From the NCBI GenBank assembly GCA_046757565.1, contig JBHHYN010000091.1, positions 1-12,056 of the forward strand: a stretch of DNA of 12,056 nucleotides. Direction: 5' to 3'. This DNA comes from JBHHYN01 sp046757565. Its GTDB lineage: Bacteria > Pseudomonadota > Gammaproteobacteria > Eutrophobiales > Eutrophobiaceae. Positions 7,332-12,056 of this stretch are shown piece by piece. The notes beneath the pieces were generated by a model. The model did no database searches and was not told the DNA's origin. It worked only from the letters and a program-made list of their open reading frames with translations. The position numbers were made by a program, and so were the translations under genes. Every line of letters starts with the position of its first letter. Position 1 is the first letter of the stretch.

Positions 7332-8720
7332 ATGCAGAATAACGACCCGCAGCAGAAATCCCTGCAGCGCGCCGCTCTGGTGATGGTGTTGCTCAATGGT
7401 TTCACCACACCGTTGATGCTTTCCGCCGCCAATGTAGCCTTGCCCGCCATTGCTGCGGATCTGAAACTGAATGCGGTATTGCTGAGCTGGATACCGATGG
7501 CCTATCTCATGGCAAGCGCAATGTTTGTGTTGGTGTTTGGGCGCCTGGCCGATATGTATGGCCGTAAGCGCCTGTTCATGATCGGGACAGTGAGTGTGAT
7601 CGCCACCTCACTACTGGCCGCCAGTGCCGGCAGCGGGGCCTTTTTGATCGGGACGCGCTTTCTGCAGGGGATGAGTGCGGCTATGCTGTATTCGACCCAG
7701 GTCGCCATCATCTCCTCGGTCTTCCCTCCGGCCAGGCGGGGCCACGCCATCGGCCTGACGGTCTCTTCCATCTACCTGGGGTTGACCTGCGGGCCGGTTA
7801 TCGGCGGCCATCTGATTGATTTGTTCGGTTGGCGGGCAGGTTTTGTGTTTCACATCCCGCTTGCCGTACTGGTGTTGCTCATAGGATGGTTGCGGGTCCC
7901 GGGGGAGTGGTCGGCCGAAGAACGGGGCGCTTTCGATGTGAAGGGTGCAGTGCTCTATGGATTTTCTATCGTTACGCTTTGTGTGGGCGTCTCCACCCTG
8001 CCCGATAGCCGTAGTTTTGCTGCTATTGCCATCGCCTTTGGCGGGATGTGGGCCTTCTTCCAGCGGGAGCGGCGTATCCTACATCCCATCTTCGATGTCA
8101 CGTTGTTTTCCAGGAACCGTGTTTTTACCCTCTCTTCGCTGGCGGCATTTATTATTTATACCGCGACCTATGCCAACGTGGTGTTAATCAGTTTATATCT
8201 GCAATACCTGCAAGGGATGACGGCCGGCGCCGCTGGATTGATCATGATGGCCCAACCCCTGACGATGGCGGCCTTTTCGCCTTTTTCCGGGCGCTTGTCC
8301 GACCGCATTGAACCGCGTGTGATTGCCTCCGCGGGCATGTTGATGACGGGAATCGGCCTGTTGATGTTGGCGCTGCTGCGTGCGGACAGTTCAATTATCC
8401 ACGTGGTTGTTGCGCTGATTATAACCGGGCTGGGCGTGAGTCTGTTCTCGTCACCGAATGCGAACGCCATCATGAGCGCCGTGGAGAAACGTTACTATGG
8501 CAGCGCTACCGGGTCCCTGGCCACCATGCGCAACCTTGGCCAGATGAACAGTATGGCCATCGTGACCCTGGTTTTCGCGCTGATCATCGGCGCCGTGGAA
8601 ATCAAGCCCTCCAGTTATCGGGAGCTGGCACAGGCGATCACTGTCTGTTTTTCCATTGCCTCCGCCCTGTGTGTGCCGGGTTTTCTGTTTTCCCTGGTGC
8701 GCGGCCGCATTCATTCATAG
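7332..8720 (+). CDS. MFS transporter, DHA2 (EmrB/QacA-type) drug-exporter family
   Basis: A 462-residue, highly hydrophobic protein of the DHA2 drug:H+ antiporter type, with probably 14 membrane helices. MFS motif A is clear (GRLADMYGRKRLF, about 70-82), and motif C-like residues lie in GLTCGPVIGGHLIDLFGW (150-167). TM1 reads LSAANVALP, whereas most drug-exporting members have an LDxTIVNVALP pattern with a membrane-embedded Asp, so substrate or coupling may differ. The substrate cannot be deduced. The frame extends two codons to a TTG at 7326, but the ATG at 7332 is the more normal start; neither has a recognisable Shine-Dalgarno sequence, which is unlike the neighbours. No membrane-fusion partner gene is adjacent. 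It is divergent from the lipid-salvage fusion gene, so shared regulation is possible but not shown. Confidence 0.9.
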   Translation: MQNNDPQQKSLQRAALVMVLLNGFTTPLMLSAANVALPAIAADLKLNAVLLSWIPMAYLMASAMFVLVFGRLADMYGRKRLFMIGTVSVIATSLLAASAGSGAFLIGTRFLQGMSAAMLYSTQVAIISSVFPPARRGHAIGLTVSSIYLGLTCGPVIGGHLIDLFGWRAGFVFHIPLAVLVLLIGWLRVPGEWSAEERGAFDVKGAVLYGFSIVTLCVGVSTLPDSRSFAAIAIAFGGMWAFFQRERRILHPIFDVTLFSRNRVFTLSSLAAFIIYTATYANVVLISLYLQYLQGMTAGAAGLIMMAQPLTMAAFSPFSGRLSDRIEPRVIASAGMLMTGIGLLMLALLRADSSIIHVVVALIITGLGVSLFSSPNANAIMSAVEKRYYGSATGSLATMRNLGQMNSMAIVTLVFALIIGAVEIKPSSYRELAQAITVCFSIASALCVPGFLFSLVRGRIHS

Positions 8721-8841
8721 CCTGTACAGGCAAAACAGACTGGTTTGTCGGCTTCTTTACCGACTGCAGTTGGCAGGAAATACGCTGCGGCCTTTGCTAG
8801 ACTTACAGCACTCTAACCCGCATATTGCATGAGTTGGCGAG

Positions 8842-9015
8842 ATGATGACGCCGGTCTGGTGGGTTTTGAGCGTGCTCGCGACCGCAATCATAGCCATAGC
8901 TCTGGTGGAGGGAGCATGTGCGCTCAAAACTCATCAGAACAAGTCAGGGCTCGTCAAGCGGGGGGATATAGGTATAATCTGTACTTTTTTAGGAAGAGGT
9001 GACCTCCTTCCCTGA
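8842..9015 (+). CDS. Possible small single-helix membrane protein inside the MITE-like element
   Basis: A 57-codon open frame starts MMTPVWWVLSVLATAIIAIA and stops with TGA at 9013-9015. It lies wholly between the 21-bp inverted ends. Residues 4-22 form a plausible single membrane helix (tryptophans at 6-7, then mostly Val, Leu, Ile and Ala). A short basic, polar tail follows (KTHQNKSGLVKRGD). I do not recognise it. The ribosome site is poor: only GGCGAG, which is too close to the first ATG, though somewhat better for the second at 8845. It could be a real small membrane protein carried by the element, the remnant of one, or chance, since an ORF of this length is not rare. Confidence 0.3.
   Translation: MMTPVWWVLSVLATAIIAIALVEGACALKTHQNKSGLVKRGDIGIICTFLGRGDLLP
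8951..8978 (+). promoter_or_regulatory. Promoter-like box within the MITE-like element, upstream of the peroxiredoxin gene
   Basis: A consensus -10 hexamer TATAAT lies at 8973-8978. Sixteen bases upstream is TCGTCA (8951-8956), a 4/6 match to the -35 consensus. Start would be near 8985, giving the peroxiredoxin transcript a leader of roughly 117 bases. That leader would contain the GAGGT/ACCTC hairpin and the right inverted end of the element. If used, the mobile element supplies the gene's promoter. The -35 match is modest. Confidence 0.4.
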
Positions 9016-9086
9016 CAACGTGTTTCAACACGATTGCAAGTATACTCATGCAATATGCGGGTTAATGATAATTGACGGGACTCTGC

Positions 9087-9096
9087 AGGAGGAGGT
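9087..9096 (+). promoter_or_regulatory. Strong ribosome binding site that fixes the peroxiredoxin start
   Basis: AGGAGGAGGT is an extended, near-perfect Shine-Dalgarno stretch ending five bases before the ATG at 9102. It rules out the upstream in-frame TTG at 9072 and suggests high translation. It is by far the best such site in the window. Confidence 0.85.
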
Positions 9097-9101
9097 GTAC
9101 T

Positions 9102-9761
9102 ATGCCATTACGAATCGGTGATGAAGCGCCGGATTTTACGGCGCAGACGACAGAGGGAACAATTGATTTCCATGAATGGATCGGGAACGGATGGGCCGTC
9201 CTGTTTTCCCACCCGAAGGACTTTACCCCTGTTTGCACGACAGAGCTGGGTTACATGGCCGGATTGAAGCCGGAGTTCGATAAACGCAATTGCAAGATCA
9301 TCGGCCTGAGTATCGATTCGGTCGAGGACCACAGCGAATGGGCCAGGGATATTGAAGAGACCCAGGGCCATGCGGTGACTTACCCGATTATCGGTGATAC
9401 CGATCTGAAGGTCGCCAAGCTATACGATATGATCCACCCGAACGCCAGTGGTAATGCGAAGGAGCGGACGGCGGTCGATAATGCTACGGTGCGCTCCGTA
9501 TTCGTCATCGGACCTGACAAGCTTATCAAACTGATGATCACCTACCCCATGAGTACCGGCCGCAACTTTGATGAGGTGTTGCGGGTCCTGGACTCGATAC
9601 AGTTGACTGCGACCCGGAAAGTCGCCACGCCGGTCAACTGGAAACAGGGCGAAGACGTGATCATCCTCCCATCGGTCTCCGATGACGACGCCAAAGAGGC
9701 GTATCCGGATGGGTGGCGTGCGCCGAAGCCATATTTGCGCTTTGTACCACAGCCGGAATAG
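9102..9761 (+). CDS. 1-Cys peroxiredoxin (Prx6 subfamily)
   Basis: A 219-residue cytosolic peroxidase that reduces hydrogen peroxide, organic peroxides and possibly phospholipid hydroperoxides through one cysteine. The active-site stretch DFTPVCTTE gives the peroxidatic Cys45 with Thr42 and Pro43; the catalytic arginine is Arg131 in NATVRSVFVIGPDK. The only other cysteine is Cys64, and there is no resolving cysteine in the C-terminal domain, which defines the 1-Cys type. The C-terminal extension (TPVNWKQGEDVIILPSVSDD, then GWRAPKPYLRF) is the Prx6 dimer domain; length and motifs are complete. It appears monocistronic: a MITE-like element with a promoter box lies upstream and a GC-rich hairpin downstream. 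The reductant (glutathione or another thiol) cannot be told from the sequence; the glutathione enzyme elsewhere in the window is suggestive only. Confidence 0.95.
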   Translation: MPLRIGDEAPDFTAQTTEGTIDFHEWIGNGWAVLFSHPKDFTPVCTTELGYMAGLKPEFDKRNCKIIGLSIDSVEDHSEWARDIEETQGHAVTYPIIGDTDLKVAKLYDMIHPNASGNAKERTAVDNATVRSVFVIGPDKLIKLMITYPMSTGRNFDEVLRVLDSIQLTATRKVATPVNWKQGEDVIILPSVSDDDAKEAYPDGWRAPKPYLRFVPQPE

Positions 9762-9780
9762 AGACAATTTTGTACCTCGT

Positions 9781-9799
9781 CCCCCGGCAGGGCCGGGGG
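9781..9799 (+). terminator. GC-rich hairpin after the peroxiredoxin gene
   Basis: CCCCCGGC and GCCGGGGG form a perfect 8-bp stem around the loop AGG, 20 bases past the stop codon. There is no proper T-run behind it (GCTGATTATTG), so it is either a weak intrinsic terminator or a structure protecting the 3' end of the transcript. Confidence 0.5.
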
Positions 9800-9868
9800 G
9801 CTGATTATTGATCCTGCCGGCATCACTGATACGTTCCAGACTTTTGTTTGCCCGGGTTATGACGTTTC

Positions 9869-10588
9869 ATGCCGGATAAAATGACCCTGTTTCTGTTGCC
9901 TGGCCTGATGTGTGACCGGGCCATATGGGAAGGTGTCCTGCAGAAATTATCAGACCGTATTCAGCCTGAGATCCCTGTTTTCCGTGGATTCGACTCCTTG
10001 ACGAAGATGGCTGAATCGGTCCTTGAAAAGGCACCGGAACATTTTTTAGTGGCGGGTCACTCCATGGGGGGCAGAGTGGCCCTGGAGATCATGCGCCTGG
10101 CCGGCGCCAGGGTTGAAAAACTGGCGTTACTGGATACCGGCGTTCATCCGAAGAGACAGGGAGAAGAAGAAAAACGCCGGACCCTGCTTGATCTGGCGCG
10201 GGCAAAAGGGATGCAGGCCGTTGCCGAGGCGTGGATCACGCCGATGTTGCACCCTCTTCGCCAACATGACAGTCAATTGTTTCAGTCCATTACCGAAATG
10301 ATAGAGCGCAATAGTGTGGAGGATTTCGCCGGGCAGGTGCAGGCACTGCTGAACAGACCGGCCGCGGCGGCCTGTCTGGCTGATATAGCCTGTCCTGCCC
10401 TGGTTCTGTGCGGCCGGCAGGATGGGTGGAGCCCGCTTGAGCAGCATGAGTACATCGCCCGGAACATCCGGGATTCGCGCCTGGTGATAATCGAGGATGC
10501 CGGACATATGTCCCCCATGGAACAACCGGCAACAGTTGCGGCCGCCTTGAATGAGTGGATTAAAATCAATAGGGTCAGTGTCGATTGA
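9869..10588 (+). CDS. Alpha/beta hydrolase
   Basis: A 239-residue soluble hydrolase of the alpha/beta fold. The oxyanion-loop region is LPGLMCD (10-16). The nucleophile elbow is GHSMGG with Ser65, and the probable acid is Asp185 in CGRQDGWSP, with the catalytic His213 in AGHMSPMEQP. The spacing fits the esterase/lactonase/MhpC-like group, and a cap region lies at about 95-170. The substrate is not deducible. The start is uncertain, since the ATG at 9869 has no clear ribosome site and an ATG four codons on is possible. The last seven or so codons (reading NRVSVD then TGA) lie inside the left arm of a REP-like inverted repeat, so the natural C-terminus has probably been replaced or extended by that repeat. 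The catalytic core is unaffected. Confidence 0.9.
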   Translation: MPDKMTLFLLPGLMCDRAIWEGVLQKLSDRIQPEIPVFRGFDSLTKMAESVLEKAPEHFLVAGHSMGGRVALEIMRLAGARVEKLALLDTGVHPKRQGEEEKRRTLLDLARAKGMQAVAEAWITPMLHPLRQHDSQLFQSITEMIERNSVEDFAGQVQALLNRPAAAACLADIACPALVLCGRQDGWSPLEQHEYIARNIRDSRLVIIEDAGHMSPMEQPATVAAALNEWIKINRVSVD

Positions 10589-10636
10589 TTACCGAACTTC
10601 TACTACCTAATTCAATCGACACTGACCCTATTGATT
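10564..10636. repeat. REP-like 25-bp inverted repeat overlapping the hydrolase stop codon
   Basis: 10564-10588 and 10612-10636 are perfect reverse complements, with a core of AATAGGGTCAGTGTCGATTG, and are separated by a 23-base loop. The transcript would form a very stable hairpin. The AGGGTCAG-GTCGA core resembles repeated palindromes that I recall in many gammaproteobacterial genomes near Y1 (RAYT/IS200-like) transposases; that link is from memory and unverified. No such transposase is in the window. It may stop or attenuate transcription between the hydrolase and the NHL protein, although there is no T-run directly after the stem. Confidence 0.7.
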
Positions 10637-10652
10637 GCTATTGATTGCTATT
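10628..10652 (+). repeat. Short tandem repeat, 10-bp unit, 2.5 copies
   Basis: CTATTGATTG occurs at 10628-10637 and 10638-10647, followed by the partial copy CTATT at 10648-10652. The first copy overlaps the outer end of the REP-like right arm, so the repeat probably arose by slippage or duplication at that end. It lies directly before the GGAGG ribosome site of the next gene. Confidence 0.7.
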
Positions 10653-10666
10653 TTTGGAGGTATCCC

Positions 10667-11941
10667 ATGAATAAACAGGGCGTGATGATCGTGGCAGTGG
10701 CTGCCTTCTTGATGTTGTTAGCGAGCAGGCTGGTGTATGTCCATGCGCGGGGGCAGTTGGCGAACCTGAGTGACCAGCAGGTAACCGGGGCCTATGAGGT
10801 GGTTCCGGACTGGCCAAAACCTATGTCCACATGGCCCGGGCATGAAGGCTGGACATGGGGATCGACGCAGGGGATCTTCGCCCAGAACCCGGACCGGATC
10901 TTCATCATTCAACGCGGTGAGTTGAGGGCGTTGAAACCGCCGTTACCCATTATGAAGCAAATAGAGGAGCCGAGTGAGATCATTGAGGTTGACGGCCTTG
11001 AAGGCAAGGTCCGCCTGAGTGCTCCCGTACGCGGTCTGCCGCCGCGAAACGCCTCGGTCGATCCCCTGGCCAGCCCGGGAGAGCCCGATGTCCCCTTCTA
11101 TGGCGTGGAGGGCAAGGATTATCGCTGGGAGCATCTCGTGTTCGTAGTGAACAGGGAAGGCAAACTTGTCGAGGCATGGACGCAGTGGGACAAGTTGCTC
11201 GTGCGGCCGCACAAAATACGCATCAGCCCGTATGATCCGGAGAAACGGGTCTGGATAATCGATGATGGGGCGGATGCAATCTTTGTCTTCAGCAACGATG
11301 GGAAAAAACTGTTACAGACGATCGGTACGCCCGGAGAGAGGGGTGCTGATGAGACGCACTTTTCCCGCGAAACGGACATTGCCTGGCTGCCCGATGGCAC
11401 GTTTTTCGTAACGGATGGCTATACAGGCACCCGCGTCGTGAAGTTCGACAAGAATGGCAAGTACCTGATGGAGTGGGGTAAGAAAGGCACCCCCCCCAGG
11501 GAGAAACGTCCGGGCTACTTCAACACCGTGCATGGTATTGCCATTGACAACCAGCGGCGCCTGTACGTGGTGGACCGCGCCAATCGCCGGATTCAGATCT
11601 TCGACGAGAACGGCAAGTTTATCGACCAGTGGTATCTGGGCGATATCGGGGCAACCTACGACATCCTTATCACGGCCGACCAGCATCTGTGGTTGTCGGA
11701 TGGCCACGAAAACTACAAGATCTACAAGTATGATCTCAACGGACACATGCTCTATCACTGGGGCGGATTTGGGATTTTCCCTGGACAACTCTGGGGCGTG
11801 CATCAGATGAGCGTGGATCAAGAGGGCAATCTGTACGTTGCCGAGGTTTGGGCGGGACGCTCCCAGAAGTTCCGTCCCAGGAAGGGCGCGGATCCGGCGC
11901 ACCTGATCGGCAAGCCGGCGTATGCGGCATGGAGGGATTGA
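10667..11941 (+). CDS. Secreted or membrane-anchored NHL-repeat beta-propeller protein, peptidyl-hydroxyglycine amidating-lyase-like
   Basis: A 424-residue protein. Residues 5-20 form a hydrophobic export signal or N-terminal anchor (MIVAVAAFLMLLAS), so the rest should be periplasmic. The remainder is a beta-propeller of NHL/YVTN-like blades. Clear blade motifs include PEKRVWIIDDGADAIFVFSN (191-210), LPDGTFFVTDGYTGTRVVKF (241-260), the blade at 290-313 (IAID..RRLYVVD..NRRIQIF), and MSVDQEGNLYVAEVWAGR (381-398). This arrangement matches bacterial proteins annotated as peptidyl-alpha-hydroxyglycine alpha-amidating lyase family, but such bacteria usually lack the partner monooxygenase, so the real activity is unknown. 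The ATG at 10667 has GGAGG six bases upstream; the TTG upstream at 10631 is inside a repeat and is rejected. The REP-like repeat separates it from the hydrolase. An interrupted gene follows 23 bases downstream. Confidence 0.85.
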   Translation: MNKQGVMIVAVAAFLMLLASRLVYVHARGQLANLSDQQVTGAYEVVPDWPKPMSTWPGHEGWTWGSTQGIFAQNPDRIFIIQRGELRALKPPLPIMKQIEEPSEIIEVDGLEGKVRLSAPVRGLPPRNASVDPLASPGEPDVPFYGVEGKDYRWEHLVFVVNREGKLVEAWTQWDKLLVRPHKIRISPYDPEKRVWIIDDGADAIFVFSNDGKKLLQTIGTPGERGADETHFSRETDIAWLPDGTFFVTDGYTGTRVVKFDKNGKYLMEWGKKGTPPREKRPGYFNTVHGIAIDNQRRLYVVDRANRRIQIFDENGKFIDQWYLGDIGATYDILITADQHLWLSDGHENYKIYKYDLNGHMLYHWGGFGIFPGQLWGVHQMSVDQEGNLYVAEVWAGRSQKFRPRKGADPAHLIGKPAYAAWRD

Positions 11942-11964
11942 TAGAAAAGGTGACGGAATTATTT

Positions 11965-12051
11965 ATGAAAAGCCCCAATGAGGAACTTTTCAGCAAACTT
12001 CTACTTTTGGCTCTTCAGCAGAATCTGTGGGTTAACAAGAAAGACTTTTGA
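11965..12051 (+). pseudogene. 5' stub of a gene interrupted by the right-edge insertion sequence
   Basis: An ATG at 11965, with GGTGA about eleven bases upstream, opens a frame reading MKSPNEELFSKLLLL. It then passes at 12009 into the IS-like tip and stops with TGA at 12049-12051, 28 codons in all. Only the first 14 or so codons are chromosomal; the rest (ALQQNLWVNKKDF) is encoded by the repeat and occurs again on the minus strand at the left edge. The original product cannot be identified. It is 23 bases after the NHL protein and on the same strand, so it was probably the next gene of that operon. Confidence 0.45.
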
Positions 12052-12056
12052 ATAAA
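12009..12056 (+). mobile_element. Tip of an insertion sequence (right edge), same end as at the left edge
   Basis: From 12009 the sequence GGCTCTTCAGCAGAATCTGT runs outward and is identical over 48 bp to the complement of 7-54. An IS inverted repeat is normally shorter than this and its two ends diverge inside, so 48 bp of identity suggests the same end of the same element in both places, i.e. two copies in opposite orientation. The 8 bp just inside the copies differ (GGAATTAT on the left, CTACTTTT on the right), so nothing suggests one shared insertion event. Confidence 0.6.

Larger units (their letters stand above)
8814..9064. mobile_element. MITE-like element, 251 bp with perfect 21-bp inverted ends
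   Basis: Positions 8814-8834 and 9044-9064 are perfect reverse complements; the left arm reads AACCCGCATATTGCATGAGT after an initial T. Both bounds are sharp, since 8813/9065 and 8835/9043 do not pair. The outermost TA could be a palindromic 2-bp target duplication, which would leave 19-bp true ends beginning ACCCGC and point to the IS630/Tc1-type of transposition (inference). Inside is a second inverted repeat, GTTTTGAGCG at 8863-8872 with CGCTCAAAAC at 8921-8930, and near the right end the near-palindrome around GAGGTGACCTC (8996-9006). No transposase is encoded, so it would need one in trans. It sits between the exporter and peroxiredoxin genes and carries a promoter-like box and a short ORF. 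The flanking 8721-8813 shows only short weak hairpins. Confidence 0.65.

Noticed and set aside
9072..9101. N-terminal extension of the peroxiredoxin from TTG at 9072
   Set aside because: The very strong AGGAGGAGGT site lies just before the ATG at 9102, and peroxiredoxins of this type start MPLRIGDEAP or similar.
11312..11902. Minus-strand 196-codon ORF opposite the NHL protein
   Set aside because: Mirror frame of a strongly supported propeller protein; no domain or start signals.
7..12056. The whole 12-kb window as one transposon with 48-bp terminal repeats
   Set aside because: The sharp repeat boundaries and the GG-initial tips face inward, as expected for IS elements lying outside. The content is ordinary chromosomal genes, there is no transposase, and a gene is cut at the right junction.
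1..12056. CRISPR array, tRNA, rRNA, phage or defence-island genes
   Set aside because: I looked for regularly spaced repeats, tRNA-like cloverleaf ends and typical phage or defence proteins and saw none.

Overview
The window looks like chromosomal DNA of a gammaproteobacterium of moderate GC content. The evidence is the LplT/Aas lysophospholipid-salvage protein, the YqjG-type glutathione transferase, and a REP-like palindrome of a kind often seen in that class. The genus cannot be told from the sequence. There are no rRNA, tRNA, CRISPR or phage genes. Both edges of the window are formed by the same 48-bp sequence in opposite orientation, reading outward (7-54 and 12009-12056). It begins GGCTCTTCAGCAG and most resembles the tip of an insertion sequence, ISL3-like by recollection. 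The window therefore seems to be a chromosomal segment between two IS copies, probably a contig that stopped at them. The right copy interrupts a gene that begins at 11965.

Left third (139-3738): a redox/quinone-stress group. A glutathionyl-hydroquinone reductase, a pirin-type cupin and a tandem-CDGSH iron-sulfur protein all lie on the minus strand. A CrgA-type LysR regulator is divergent from the CDGSH gene. The intergenic region between regulator and CDGSH gene is AT-rich and carries a 10-bp direct repeat. Gene content resembles the E. coli yqjG-yhaJ-yhaK neighbourhood, where a LysR regulator sits with a pirin and the same GST. A strong plus-strand terminator at 2287-2328 has no convincing gene upstream of it.

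Middle (3754-8720): one 1152-residue protein fuses an LplT-like flipping transporter, a PlsC-type acyltransferase and an acyl-ACP synthetase. All three steps of lysophospholipid import and re-acylation are thus on one chain. Divergent from it, across a short AT-rich region, is an MFS exporter of the DHA2 type.

Right third (8721-12056): a 251-bp MITE-like element with perfect 21-bp terminal inverted repeats and apparent TA target duplication encloses a 57-codon ORF with one predicted membrane helix and a TATAAT promoter box. It lies directly upstream of a 1-Cys (Prx6-type) peroxiredoxin gene. Then come an alpha/beta hydrolase whose last codons are supplied by a 25-bp REP-like inverted repeat, and a secreted or membrane-anchored NHL beta-propeller protein of the peptidyl-hydroxyglycine-amidating-lyase-like group. 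The IS-interrupted gene stub is last. The themes are detoxification of electrophiles and peroxides, membrane lipid repair and export, in a region visited repeatedly by small mobile elements.
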